Shown here: positions 52,258 to 60,940 of the stretch, piece by piece
How the letters are laid out: each line of letters begins with the position of its first letter
Position numbering within the stretch: position 1 is the first letter of the stretch
DNA from: Cupriavidus pinatubonensis
Lineage (GTDB): Bacteria > Pseudomonadota > Gammaproteobacteria > Burkholderiales > Burkholderiaceae
Length of the DNA: 64,000 nt
NCBI RefSeq assembly: GCF_019602855.1
Contig: NZ_CP080766.1
Coordinates: 2,418,001 to 2,482,000, forward strand
Direction: 5' to 3'
Made by a program: the position numbers and the translations under genes
Notes under the pieces: model-generated
The model's database searches: none
The model's input: only the letters and a program-made list of their open reading frames with translations
Told to the model about the DNA's origin: nothing

Positions 52258-53238
52258 GTGAAGTTCGCAAAACAGGCTTTGCTCACCGTGGCGGTGGGCT
52301 GTGGTGCCATGATGGCCATGATTTCCCCCGCAGGCGCGGCGGATCCGTATCCGACCAAGCCGCTTCGCCTCGTGGTGCCGTTCGCCGCGGGCAGCGGTAC
52401 CGACGCCGTGGCACGGCTGACGGCCAAGTACCTCGGTGAATCGCTCAAGCAGCCGGTCGTGGTCGACAACCGGCCCGGCGCCAACGGCACCATTGCCGCC
52501 GAGTTCGTCGCCAAGGCGCCGGCCGATGGCTACACGCTGTTCATGACGACCAACACCACGCATTCGGCCAACCCGTCGCTGATGAAGCAGCTGCGCTATG
52601 ACCCGGTGAAGGACTTCACGCCGGTCTCGCGCATGGGCAACCTGCCGTTCATGCTGGTGGTCAGCCCGACGCTGCCGGTCAAGACGCTGCCGGAGTTTGT
52701 CGCGTATGCCAAGGCGCATCCGGGCATGTCCTATGCGAGCGGCAACAGCACCGGCATCGTGGCCGGCGCGACGATGTCGAAGATGGCGGGACTCAAGATG
52801 CTGCACGTGCCGTACAAGAGCACGCCCCCGGCCATGACCGATGTGATCGGCGGCCAGGTGCAGGTGATGTTTGTCGACTTCGCAGCGGGCATCGCCAACG
52901 TCAAGGCCGGCAAGCTGCGCGCGCTGGCCGTGACCACCGCGCAGCGCAGCGCGCTGCTGCCAGACCTGCCGCCACTGGCAAGCGAGCCCGAGTTCAAGGG
53001 CTTCGATATCACGTCCTGGAATGGCGTGTTCGCGCCGGCAGGCACGCCCGCGCCGGTGGTCGAGCATCTGAATCACGAGCTGGTCGCCATTGCCTCCAAC
53101 AAGCAATACGCGCCGCAGTTTCATGCCTTCGGCTTCGAGCCGTTCGGCAGCACGCCGGCCGAGCTGGGCCAGTTTGTCACGGCGGAACTGCAGAAGTGGT
53201 CGCGTCTGGTGAAGGATGCGGGAATCCAGCCGGAATAA
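52258..53238 (+). CDS. Bug-family tripartite tricarboxylate transporter substrate-binding protein
   Basis: A 326-residue periplasmic receptor. The signal peptide reads VKFAKQALLTVAVGCGAMMA and onward to PAGAA, with the mature chain starting DPYPTKPLRLVVPFAAGSGTD. VVDNRPGANGTIAAEFVAK and ADGYTLFMTT are Bug motifs. GTG at 52258 is chosen because GGAG lies nine bases ahead and the protein then has the usual length. The ligand is probably the acid activated by the CoA transferase two genes on. As elsewhere in the window no membrane partner is adjacent. Confidence 0.92.
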   Translation: MKFAKQALLTVAVGCGAMMAMISPAGAADPYPTKPLRLVVPFAAGSGTDAVARLTAKYLGESLKQPVVVDNRPGANGTIAAEFVAKAPADGYTLFMTTNTTHSANPSLMKQLRYDPVKDFTPVSRMGNLPFMLVVSPTLPVKTLPEFVAYAKAHPGMSYASGNSTGIVAGATMSKMAGLKMLHVPYKSTPPAMTDVIGGQVQVMFVDFAAGIANVKAGKLRALAVTTAQRSALLPDLPPLASEPEFKGFDITSWNGVFAPAGTPAPVVEHLNHELVAIASNKQYAPQFHAFGFEPFGSTPAELGQFVTAELQKWSRLVKDAGIQPE

Positions 53239-53259
53239 GAAAGCACAAGGAACACCGAT

Positions 53260-54426
53260 ATGAATTTCGATCTCTCCGCCGAACAGCAGTCGATCGTTGA
53301 AGCCGTGCAGCAGGTCTGCGGCCAGTTCGACATGGAATACTGGAACAAGCTGGACGTCTCCCACACCTATCCGCACGAGTTCTACAAGACGCTGTGCGAA
53401 GGCGGCTGGCTCGGCGTTGCCATGCCGGAACAGTATGGCGGTGCGGGTCTGGGCATCCTGGAAGCAGCCCTCGTTATGCAGACCATCTCGGAGTCCGGCG
53501 CGGGCATGAGCGGCGCTTCGGCGGTGCACATGAACGTGTTCGGCCTGAACCCGGTGGTGGTGTTCGGCACCGACGAGCAAAAGGCGCGCTTCCTGCCGCC
53601 GCTGATCGCCGGCAAGGAGAAGGCCTGCTTTGGCGTGACCGAGCCCGACGCGGGCCTCGACACCACCAAGCTCAAGACCTTCGCGCGCAAGGTGGAGGGC
53701 GGCTATTCGGTGACGGGACGCAAGATCTGGATCTCCACCGCTCAGGTCGCGGACCGCATGCTGCTGCTGGCGCGCACCACGCCGCTCGAATCGGTGAAGA
53801 AGCCGACCGAAGGCCTGTCGCTGTTCTATACGAAGGTCGACCGCAGCAAGATCGAAATCCGCGAGATCGACAAGATGGGCCGCTCGGCCGTCGATACCAA
53901 TATGCTGTTCATCGACGACCTGTTCATCCCCGAGGAAGACCGTATCGGCGAGGAAGGGCGTGGCTTCGAGTACATCCTGCACGGCCTGAACCCCGAGCGC
54001 ATCCTGATCGCCGCCGAGGCCATCGGCCTGGGCCGCGCGGCGCTGGCCATTGCTACGCAGTATGCAAAGGAGCGCGTGGTGTTCGGCCGGCCTATCGGCA
54101 TGAACCAGGGCGTGCAGCACCCGCTCGCACAGGCGTGGATGCAGCTTGAAGCGGCCAACCTGATGATGTTGAAGGCTGCCGCGCGCTACGACGCGGGCGA
54201 GTCCTGCGGCGCCGAGGCCAACACTGCCAAATACCTCGCAGCCGAAGCTGGCCACAATGCTTGCCAGACTGCCATCCTGACGCTTGGCGGCATGGGCTAT
54301 TCGCGCGAATACCGCGTGGAGCGGTTGCTGCGCGAGTCGTATATCCCGCGCATCGCGCCGGTGAGCCCGCAGCTCATCATGTGCTTTATCGCCGAGCGCG
54401 TGCTGGGCTTGCCGAAGTCGTACTGA
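53260..54426 (+). CDS. Acyl-CoA dehydrogenase
   Basis: A 388-residue acyl-CoA dehydrogenase of the full-length class. Visible landmarks are PEQYGGAGLGILEA, FGVTEPDAGLDTTKL, TGRKIWISTA and the C-terminal LGGMGYSREYRVERLLRE. The last segment is typical of short/branched-chain enzymes, with FAD as cofactor and ETF as acceptor. Unlike the pairs at 1296-3492 and 5482-7709 it has no small partner and probably acts as a homotetramer. It follows the Bug gene by 21 bp, with AAGGAACACC ahead of the ATG, and is followed 13 bp later by a CoA transferase. Confidence 0.92.
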   Translation: MNFDLSAEQQSIVEAVQQVCGQFDMEYWNKLDVSHTYPHEFYKTLCEGGWLGVAMPEQYGGAGLGILEAALVMQTISESGAGMSGASAVHMNVFGLNPVVVFGTDEQKARFLPPLIAGKEKACFGVTEPDAGLDTTKLKTFARKVEGGYSVTGRKIWISTAQVADRMLLLARTTPLESVKKPTEGLSLFYTKVDRSKIEIREIDKMGRSAVDTNMLFIDDLFIPEEDRIGEEGRGFEYILHGLNPERILIAAEAIGLGRAALAIATQYAKERVVFGRPIGMNQGVQHPLAQAWMQLEAANLMMLKAAARYDAGESCGAEANTAKYLAAEAGHNACQTAILTLGGMGYSREYRVERLLRESYIPRIAPVSPQLIMCFIAERVLGLPKSY

Positions 54427-54439
54427 GCGAGGGATAGCG

Positions 54440-55597
54440 ATGACGATGCAGAACGCAGGCACAACGCCCAAGGCCACCGGACCGCTCGCGGGCGTGCGTG
54501 TGGTCGATATGACCTCGGTCGGTATGGGGCCGTACGCGACGCAGATCCTTGGCGATATGGGCGCCGAGGTGATCAAGGTGGAGGCGCCCGCAGGGGATGT
54601 CTTCCGCCACGCCGAACCTGCGCTGCATCCCGGCATGGGCGCCACGTTCCTGAACCTTAACCGCAACAAGCAGTTCATGGTGCTCGACGTGAAGCGCGCG
54701 GAAGACCTGGCCCGGCTCAAGGACCTGATCGCGGGCGCGGATGTGTTCATCTCGAACGTGCGGCCGCAATCGCTGCGCAAGCTCGGGCTCGATTATGAAT
54801 CGCTGCGGACGTCGAATCCGCGGTTGATCTATTGCGGTGCCTACGGCTACTCGGAAACCGGTCCTTACGCCGGCATGCCCGCGTTCGACGACATCATCCA
54901 GGCGCGCAGTGGCCTGGCGCAGTTCCAGGGCGCGAACAGCAGTGACGGTCCGCAGTACGTCAACACCATCCTGGCCGACAAGGTCGCCGGCCTGACGGTG
55001 GCCTATGCGATCCCGATGGCGCTGTACGAGCGCGAGCGTTCGGGGCAGGGACAGGCCATCGAGGTGCCGATGTTCGAGACGCTGGTGTCGTTCCTCGCCC
55101 CGGAACAGCTTGCCGGACACACGTTCGTGCCGGAGCAGGGTGCATGCGGGTATCCGCGCGTGATGTCGCCACACCGCAAGCCCTACCGCACGCTGGACGG
55201 CCATATCGCGCTGCTGCCGTACACCACGCCGCAGTGGGCGCGCTTCTTCGCGCTGTCCGGCCACCCGGAGCTGGCGGAGGATCCACGCTATATCGACCCG
55301 GCCGCGCGCAGCGCCAATATCAACGAGCTGTACGCAACGCTGGCCGACATCGTCAGCTGCAAGACCACCGCGGAATGGCTCGCGCTGCTGGCCGACGCCG
55401 ATATCCCGCACAGCGAGGTGCCGGCGCTCGAAGACGTGGTGCAGGACCCGCACCTGCGCGCGACCGGCATGGTGTTCGAGTACGAGCATCCGACCGAGGG
55501 ACAGCTGCGCGGTATCGGCATCCCGACGCGTTTCTCGCGCACGCCAGGCAATATCCGATCGTGGGCGCAAGGGCTGCCGTCGTCGGACGAGGCTTGA
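54440..55597 (+). CDS. CaiB/BaiF family CoA transferase
   Basis: A 385-residue class III CoA transferase. GPYATQILGDMGAEVIKVEA and MPAFDDIIQARSG are family motifs, with Asp150 at the catalytic position. It resembles the gene at 42-1253 over its whole length, for example in the ending SRTPGNIRSWA region against its counterpart, so the two are paralogues. It would activate the acid bound by the Bug receptor for the acyl-CoA dehydrogenase upstream. It is the last enzyme gene before the IclR gene, which lies 44 bp downstream. Confidence 0.9.
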   Translation: MTMQNAGTTPKATGPLAGVRVVDMTSVGMGPYATQILGDMGAEVIKVEAPAGDVFRHAEPALHPGMGATFLNLNRNKQFMVLDVKRAEDLARLKDLIAGADVFISNVRPQSLRKLGLDYESLRTSNPRLIYCGAYGYSETGPYAGMPAFDDIIQARSGLAQFQGANSSDGPQYVNTILADKVAGLTVAYAIPMALYERERSGQGQAIEVPMFETLVSFLAPEQLAGHTFVPEQGACGYPRVMSPHRKPYRTLDGHIALLPYTTPQWARFFALSGHPELAEDPRYIDPAARSANINELYATLADIVSCKTTAEWLALLADADIPHSEVPALEDVVQDPHLRATGMVFEYEHPTEGQLRGIGIPTRFSRTPGNIRSWAQGLPSSDEA

Positions 55598-55641
55598 AGA
55601 CGCGTACAATCCGCGCACGGCAAGGCTGACAGGAACAGGAG

Positions 55642-56409
55642 ATGGCGGAATCCGAGACGGGCGACAAGGCAGGGCAGGCCAGCGTGAAGACGGCGCTGCG
55701 CGTGATCGAGATCATGGAGATCTACGCGCGCGAAGGGCGCTCGCTCACACTGACGGAACTCGCGAAGCTGCTCGGCGCGCCGATGTCGAGCTGCCTCGGC
55801 CTGATCCGCACGCTCGCATCGCTCGGCTATCTCTACGAGACCGGACGGCGGCAGGGCTACTATCCGACCAGCCGGCTGCTCAATATCGCCCAGCGCATCT
55901 CGCGCAACGACCCGCTGCTCGAACGCGTGCAGCCCGTGCTCGAAACCCTGCGCGACGCGACCGGAGAAACCGTGATCTTCGGCAAGCTGCAGGACGACGG
56001 GCGCGTGCTGTACCTGGAAGTGCGTGAATCACAGAACCCGGTGCGCTATACCGCGACGCCGGGTGAATTGCGCGACGTGCATATCAATTCGATCGGCCGC
56101 GCAATCCTTGGTGCCATGACGGACGCCGCGCGCGATGCCGCGTTGGCGAAGGTCTCGTTCCAACCCCGCACCGGGCGCACCGTGGCCTCACGCGAGGCGC
56201 TGGAGCGCGAGATTGCAATGTGGCAGCAGCAGGGCTGGTATCCGAACTTCGGTGAATCATTCCCGGACCTGGGGGCGATTGCTGTGCCTGTTGAAATCGG
56301 GGGCGCTGTGTACGGGATGTCGGTGGCCGGGCCGATTCACCGGGTGGAGTCCAGTGTGGACCCCATTGTCGCCGCCTTGCTGCGCGGGCAAGACGCCTTG
56401 CGGACATAG
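55642..56409 (+). CDS. IclR-family transcriptional regulator
   Basis: A 255-residue IclR-type regulator. The winged helix at about residues 10-75 includes LTLTELAKLLGAPMSSCLGL, and the effector domain starts near residue 90 with LLERVQPVLETLRDATGETV. Members sense small acids and bind palindromic AT-rich sites. It lies at the end of the cupin-Bug-dehydrogenase-transferase group, which it probably controls; the inverted repeat at 51741-51756 is a candidate site. GGAACAGGAG precedes the ATG. Confidence 0.92.
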   Translation: MAESETGDKAGQASVKTALRVIEIMEIYAREGRSLTLTELAKLLGAPMSSCLGLIRTLASLGYLYETGRRQGYYPTSRLLNIAQRISRNDPLLERVQPVLETLRDATGETVIFGKLQDDGRVLYLEVRESQNPVRYTATPGELRDVHINSIGRAILGAMTDAARDAALAKVSFQPRTGRTVASREALEREIAMWQQQGWYPNFGESFPDLGAIAVPVEIGGAVYGMSVAGPIHRVESSVDPIVAALLRGQDALRT

Positions 56410-56480
56410 CTCTCCGTATTCCTGAATATTCCAGTTGAGAGGCGGTCACCCGCCGCACTTGGTTTGCCGATAATTTCCCG

Positions 56481-56509
56481 TTGACACCGGAGAATGATCG
56501 TTCTACCAT
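56481..56509 (+). promoter_or_regulatory. Sigma-70-type promoter of the tetR-DUF1348 operon
   Basis: TTGACA at 56481-56486 is a perfect -35 element. TACCAT at 56504-56509, 17 bp on, matches the -10 consensus at four of six positions. The first TetR operator copy (56489-56506) fills the spacer, so a bound repressor would block RNA polymerase. Confidence 0.75.
56489..56506. promoter_or_regulatory. TetR operator copy 1
   Basis: GGAGAATGATCGTTCTAC, two bases away from the perfect copy at 56520. It overlaps the promoter spacer. Confidence 0.75.
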
Positions 56510-56519
56510 TGTTTCTATC

Positions 56520-56537
56520 GGAGAACGATCGTTCTCC
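56520..56537. promoter_or_regulatory. TetR operator copy 2
   Basis: GGAGAACGATCGTTCTCC is a perfect 18-bp palindrome. It starts 31 bp after copy 1 and ends 14 bp before the tetR ATG, in the leader. Confidence 0.8.
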
Positions 56538-56551
56538 CTGGAGTTGCCACT

Positions 56552-57145
56552 ATGTCCGACGAATCCTCCATCGAAGCCCGACTGCTCGAAGCCACCGAGC
56601 AACTTATCTATTCCGGCGGTATCCACGCCACCGGCATGGACGCCATCGTCAAAGCGTCGGGTGTGGCCCGCAAAAGCATCTACCGGCTCTATCCCACCAA
56701 GGAAGCGCTGGTCGCGGCAGCGTTGCTGCACCGCGATGCGCGCTGGATGGCATGGTTCATCCGTTCGACGCCGCCCACGGACGATCCATTTGAGCGCGTG
56801 ATGTCGATCTTCCCGACGCTGCGGCAATGGTTCGAATCAGAGGGGTTCCACGGCTGCGCCTTCATCAATGCGGCAGGCGAGACGGAAGATCCGGACAGCG
56901 AGATCCGCGCCGTGTCGCGGTTCCACAAGCAGCGGTTACTGGACTACCTGAACGAACTCACACAGGCGTGCGGCCTGCCCGATTCGAAGGAAACCGCGCG
57001 GCAACTGCTTGTATTGATCGACGGCGCCACTGCCGTCGCGCTGGTCAGCGGCGATGTCAGTGCCGCCGACAGTGCCGGCAGGGCCGCGGCCCTGCTGCTC
57101 GAAGCTTCCCGGTCCGCCAACGGGCCATCTTCCTCCCACCACTGA
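56552..57145 (+). CDS. TetR-family transcriptional regulator (self-regulated)
   Basis: A 197-residue TetR-type repressor. The DNA-binding domain is about residues 8-55, with ATGMDAIVKASGVARKSIYR as the helix-turn-helix. The C-terminal helices would bind a ligand. Two 18-bp palindromes lie in its promoter and leader, so it very likely represses its own operon. GGAG at 56540-56543 serves the ATG. It is followed after 9 bp by a DUF1348 gene, the only other member of the operon. Confidence 0.92.
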   Translation: MSDESSIEARLLEATEQLIYSGGIHATGMDAIVKASGVARKSIYRLYPTKEALVAAALLHRDARWMAWFIRSTPPTDDPFERVMSIFPTLRQWFESEGFHGCAFINAAGETEDPDSEIRAVSRFHKQRLLDYLNELTQACGLPDSKETARQLLVLIDGATAVALVSGDVSAADSAGRAAALLLEASRSANGPSSSHH

Positions 57146-57154
57146 GGTGCTCCC

Positions 57155-57634
57155 ATGTCTTCCAACGCCGAAACCCGTCCGCCACTTCCGCCGTTCACAC
57201 GCGAATCCGCCATCGAGAAGGTCCGTCTTGCCGAAGATGGCTGGAACACGCGCGATGCCGCGAAGGTGTCTCTTGCCTACAGTCTCGACACGCGCTGGCG
57301 CAACCGCGCCGAGTTCGCCAATGGCCGCGACGAGGCGCGCGCGTTCCTGGAGCGCAAGTGGAAGAAGGAACTCGACTACCGGCTCATCAAGGAACTGTGG
57401 GCCTTCGGCGGCAATCGCATCGCGGTGCGCTATGCCTATGAATGGCACGATGATTCGGGCAACTGGTTTCGCTCGTATGGCAACGAGAACTGGGAATTCA
57501 GTGACGATGGCCTGATGGTTAATCGCTACGCCTGCATCAACGACATGCCCATCAAGGAGTCGGAGCGCAAGTTCCGCTGGCCGCTCGGCCGCCGTCCGGA
57601 TGATCATCCGGGGCTGTCGGATCTGGGGCTCTGA
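57155..57634 (+). CDS. DUF1348 (NTF2-like) protein
   Basis: A 159-residue protein of the DUF1348 family, an NTF2-like fold. Marks are [38 protein letters not shown] and the acidic/aromatic [19 protein letters not shown]. Function is not known for the family. It is co-transcribed with the TetR gene and should rise when the TetR ligand is present, as is common for detoxification enzymes. GAGGTG gives the ribosome site. Confidence 0.85.
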   Translation: MSSNAETRPPLPPFTRESAIEKVRLAEDGWNTRDAAKVSLAYSLDTRWRNRAEFANGRDEARAFLERKWKKELDYRLIKELWAFGGNRIAVRYAYEWHDDSGNWFRSYGNENWEFSDDGLMVNRYACINDMPIKESERKFRWPLGRRPDDHPGLSDLGL

Positions 57635-57786
57635 GGGGGGTTCCTGCTCAGTACCCGGCCGAGCGAGGCGGCGGACAGAAATCAGTTTCAGGCAACATAG
57701 GGAAACCCGGTATTGAGAATGGTTCCCGTTTCAGGTTACGATTAGTCCGTCGCCGCCCATACCGGGCGCCTATGCCGGAGATTTCC

Positions 57787-58053
57787 ATGTTCAAGATCCT
57801 TGCTTTCGCCGTGGCCGCCGCGTTTTCCACCGGTGCGCTCGCCAGTGCCAAATGCGTAGCGCATCCCAAGGCCGAGTGGATGAAGGAAGCCGACGCGCGC
57901 GCCAAGATCGAGGCGCAGGGCTATGTCATCAAGAAGTTCAAGGTCGATGGCAACTGCTACGAGATTTACGGCACCACCAAGGAAGGCAAGAAGGCAGAGA
58001 TCTACTTCGATACCAAGAGCCTGGAGATCGTGAAGTCGGAGATCGAGAAGTAA
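57787..58053 (+). CDS. PepSY-domain periplasmic protein
   Basis: An 88-residue secreted protein. The signal peptide is MFKILAFAVAAAFSTGALA, and the mature part is one PepSY-like domain (DARAKIEAQGYVIKKFKVDGNCYEIYG). PepSY domains are often partners of membrane redox or protease proteins. The next gene, 31 bp on, is a cytochrome b561, and this pairing is common in proteobacteria. The ATG at 57787 is taken because GGAG lies at 57777-57780; an earlier in-frame ATG at 57772 lacks that. Confidence 0.85.
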   Translation: MFKILAFAVAAAFSTGALASAKCVAHPKAEWMKEADARAKIEAQGYVIKKFKVDGNCYEIYGTTKEGKKAEIYFDTKSLEIVKSEIEK

Positions 58054-58084
58054 CAGTAACGGTTCCGTCGTTTCCGGTACCGCC

Positions 58085-58618
58085 ATGCAGGACCACGAGT
58101 CGGTCCGCGTCTGGGACGTGGCCGTGCGCATCACGCACTGGAGCGTGGCGGCCATCGTCTTCTGGAACCTGATCGACGATTCCGGCGGCCGTCTGCACCG
58201 CATGCTCGGCTATGTGGCTGCTGGTCTCGTGGTGTTACGCATCGTGTGGGGGTTTGTCGGCAGCGAACATGCGCGTTTCCGCGCATGGGTACCACGGCCG
58301 GCCGGCGTGCTCGCCTACGCGAAGGCGCTCGCGCAGCGCCGCGCGCCACGCTTCCTGAGCCACACGCCGCTCGGCGCCGTCATAATGCTGCTGATGTGGG
58401 CGCTGATCCTCGCGCTTGCCGTCACGGGCTGGATGTCGCGGCTCGATGCACTCTGGGGCGAAGACTGGCCAGTCGATATCCACGCCGTGCTTGCCGATAT
58501 GCTGACGGCGCTGATCGTGCTGCACGTGCTGGCCGCCATCGTGTTCAGCGTGGCGGGCAAGGAGAACCTTGTGCTGGCCATGGTGACGGGGCGCAAGCGG
58601 CGGGGCCCTGACGCCTAG
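58085..58618 (+). CDS. Cytochrome b561-family membrane protein
   Basis: A 177-residue membrane cytochrome with four helices. Candidate haem histidines are in VRITHWSVAA at the N-terminus, in GRLHRMLGY, in PVDIHAVLADM and in ALIVLHVLAA. It would carry electrons across or within the inner membrane. The PepSY protein upstream is its likely periplasmic partner. The ribosome site is weak, which suits translation after the upstream gene. Confidence 0.88.
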   Translation: MQDHESVRVWDVAVRITHWSVAAIVFWNLIDDSGGRLHRMLGYVAAGLVVLRIVWGFVGSEHARFRAWVPRPAGVLAYAKALAQRRAPRFLSHTPLGAVIMLLMWALILALAVTGWMSRLDALWGEDWPVDIHAVLADMLTALIVLHVLAAIVFSVAGKENLVLAMVTGRKRRGPDA

Positions 58619-58638
58619 CCGCTGGCCGCCTCCGTGGC

Positions 58639-59670
58639 TTACCCCACTTTTTCCATCGATTCCTGCGCTGCCTCGTACTGTCCCTGACACGCCTGGCCGT
58701 TAAGAAGCGACCTTTGCAGCAGCGCCTGCTGCGCCTTCCCGACATTTGCGGCCTGCCCGCGCCATGCCGCCAGCGGCGGCTCCTGCAGCGCGCGCCCGTA
58801 GGAAAAGCTCAGCGGCCACGGCAGCGGACCCAGCCGGTTCATGGCATCCAGGTTTGCTGTCGCCTGTTCCGGTGTCTGTCCGCCGGACAGGAAGAAGATG
58901 CCGGGTACCGCGCCGGGGACCGTGCGCTTCAGCACGCGCACCGTTTCGGTCGCGACGTCTTGCACGGATGTTTGCTGCGCGCTTTTCTTGCCTGCGATGA
59001 CCATGCTCGGCTTGAGCACCATGTGTTCGAGCACGACCCCATAGCGATGCAACGCGTGAAACACCGCATGGAGCACGCGCTCCGTCACCGCAGCGGAGCG
59101 CGCCAGCCCATGATCGCCATCCATCAGCACCTCGGGTTCCACGATCGGCACGATGCCTGACGCCTGGCAGATTGCCGCATACGCTGCGAGCACCTGCGCA
59201 TTGGCCTGCACCGCCAGCGCGCTCGGCAGCGTGTCCGACACGTTGAACACCGCGCGCCACTTTGCAAAGCGCGCGCCTTGCTGGCGGTAGGCCTCCAGTC
59301 GCTTTGGCAGTCCGTCCAGACCTTCGGTGATCTCGTCACCGGGCGCATTCACGAGTGGAACCTTTCCCTTGTCCACCTTGATGCCGGGCACGATGCCCTG
59401 GCGCGCGCAAAGCTCGGGCAGCGGCGTGCCGTCGTCGGCGCGCTGGCCCAGCGTTTCCTCATACAGGATCACACCGCTGATATGCGCGCCAAGCCCTGGT
59501 GTGGACAGCAACAGGCTGCGCCACGCGCGGCGGTTCTCTTCGTTCGATTCCACGCCGATCGTGGTGAAGCGCTTGGCGATGGTCGGGCCGCTCTCATCGG
59601 CGGCGAGCAATCCCTTGCCCGGCTGCACCATTGTCCGGATCGTGGCCTGCAATTCGCTTGCGGTATCCAT
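58639..59670 (-). CDS. Class I fructose-bisphosphate aldolase
   Basis: A 343-residue class I aldolase that cleaves fructose 1,6-bisphosphate through a Schiff base. The reactive lysine is in LEHMVLKPSMV, and FAKWRAVF holds the other active-site Lys/Arg pair; the N-terminal GKGLLAADES loop is canonical. It needs no metal, unlike the class II enzyme. AGGAGA precedes the ATG at 59670. It is convergent with the cytochrome gene, 20 bp apart, and is followed upstream by a DUF3175 gene in the same direction, 18 bp away. Confidence 0.93.
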   Translation of the reverse strand: MDTASELQATIRTMVQPGKGLLAADESGPTIAKRFTTIGVESNEENRRAWRSLLLSTPGLGAHISGVILYEETLGQRADDGTPLPELCARQGIVPGIKVDKGKVPLVNAPGDEITEGLDGLPKRLEAYRQQGARFAKWRAVFNVSDTLPSALAVQANAQVLAAYAAICQASGIVPIVEPEVLMDGDHGLARSAAVTERVLHAVFHALHRYGVVLEHMVLKPSMVIAGKKSAQQTSVQDVATETVRVLKRTVPGAVPGIFFLSGGQTPEQATANLDAMNRLGPLPWPLSFSYGRALQEPPLAAWRGQAANVGKAQQALLQRSLLNGQACQGQYEAAQESMEKVG

Positions 59671-59688
59671 GGATTCTCCTCTCTGCGG

Positions 59689-60018
59689 TCACGCGGTGCG
59701 GCCGAGCGCCTCGCGCAGCTTGCCCTTGGCGCGCTGCAACGTGGCGCGCTGCGTCTTGGACAGGTTGCGGCCCGCGCGGTTGATGTAGAAGTTGAGCATC
59801 GACATCGCCGACTGGTACGCCGTGCCTTTGCGCCGGCGGCTGTGTTCGGCCGAGCGCTTCAGCGAAGCGGCAATCTCTTTCGGGTCGGTGTGCTTGAATA
59901 TGTCAGGTTCGAGGTCGAGCGAGTCACTGCGTTCGCTTACCTGCTTTGACCAGCGGCGCACATGGCGGCCGTGGCGGCGATGCTTGCTGGTTTGTCGTGC
60001 GGATCGGGCGGCTGCCAC
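59689..60018 (-). CDS. DUF3175 protein
   Basis: A 109-residue strongly basic protein of the DUF3175 family. RWSKQVSERSDSLDLEPDIF and the C-terminal SMLNFYINRAGRNLSKTQR are its marks. The first 25 residues are rich in Arg and His. Function unknown; nucleic-acid binding is possible from charge only. The start is GTG at 60018; a nearby ATG at 60025 is out of frame. It may be co-transcribed with the aldolase gene. Confidence 0.8.
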   Translation of the reverse strand: MAAARSARQTSKHRRHGRHVRRWSKQVSERSDSLDLEPDIFKHTDPKEIAASLKRSAEHSRRRKGTAYQSAMSMLNFYINRAGRNLSKTQRATLQRAKGKLREALGRTA

Positions 60019-60168
60019 TGTTCATCCCCGGGATAAGTGCCTGTTTTTCAGACTAGGCGATTTCGGAAACGGTGGCGGTGGCGGACCGCACCTTTGTCCA
60101 AGAGCGGTCACATCCGAGAGCCTGCGATGCAGGTTAAACGCTGGCAATCAGTGCGGCGAGGCGATGGG

Positions 60169-60669
60169 TCAGCCCATCACCAGGCTGCCCACCACCTTCT
60201 TCTCGTCGCTGGTGAACTTGCGCGTGGCCTGAGCAAGGTCGGCGCCGACCTTGTTCATGGCAGCCGTCAGCGCGCCGACTTCGGCGCGCAGCGCTTCCAT
60301 CCGCATGCGGCGCTGCTCGGGACTGCCGGCCGTGCTGTGGCTGAGCTCCTGCAGTTCCTGCGCTTTCTGCTCCAGCTTCTCGCGCAGCTCGCGCATGCGC
60401 TTGATCAGCTTCTTGACGTTGTCGGGCAGGTTGCTGTTGTCGATGTCGCTGTCCTTGGAGGCAGTCTCCTTAGCGCCGCGCGTGCCAGACAGGGCGTTGC
60501 CCGACATCGAGATATGGACTTCGGAGCTTGGTCGCGCGGCGGCGATGCCCGGCATGCCGGTGGCATCGCTGCTGGTGGCTGCCGCCACGTCATCGGCGCT
60601 CGCGGGGAGGGTGGCATCCTGGGTGAGCGGGATAAGCGGGCTTGCCGCAGTGGCTTCGATCGTACTCAT
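60169..60669 (-). CDS. Hypothetical coiled-coil protein
   Basis: A 166-residue protein I do not recognise. Residues 1-75 are low in structure and rich in Ala, Ser, Thr and Asp. Residues about 80-115 (NVKKLIKRMRELREKLEQ and onward) form a likely coiled coil, and a second helical stretch follows to about 150. There is no signal peptide or membrane segment. GGAGAACCACC before the ATG is a good ribosome site, so the gene is probably real. Its neighbours say nothing about its role. Confidence 0.65.
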   Translation of the reverse strand: MSTIEATAASPLIPLTQDATLPASADDVAAATSSDATGMPGIAAARPSSEVHISMSGNALSGTRGAKETASKDSDIDNSNLPDNVKKLIKRMRELREKLEQKAQELQELSHSTAGSPEQRRMRMEALRAEVGALTAAMNKVGADLAQATRKFTSDEKKVVGSLVMG

Positions 60670-60784
60670 GGTGGTTCTCCGGTTGACGGATTAACTAGCG
60701 GATTGCCGCACGTCACGGGGGGCCACGTTCGTACGATTCTTGAATATCGGGATGCTTCCTTTATCGGCAGGGCGCTGCGAGCTT

Positions 60785-60801
60785 TAAGTCACATTGACTT
60801 A
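60785..60801. repeat. 17-bp inverted repeat upstream of the small secreted protein
   Basis: TAAGTCA-CAT-TGACTTA, 7-bp perfect arms, in the 271-bp gap between two divergent small genes. It is about 140 bp upstream of the lysine-rich protein start and could be an operator for either gene. Confidence 0.4.
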
Positions 60802-60940
60802 GATTTGCGGCATCGCAATCTTGATATCTGGCAGAAATAATCGGTTACACAGTCCCACGCGGGACGCGTCAACAGCGCGTGCGCGCCCCGCGTTTTTACA
60901 GGCAACGCGCAATATCGCGCGTCCTTCCGGGAGACCGACA

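Noticed and set aside
60905..60922. ACGCGC-N6-GCGCGT hairpin in the leader of the small secreted protein
   Set aside because: Short GC inverted repeats of this kind are frequent in such GC-rich DNA; no riboswitch-like structure was evident.
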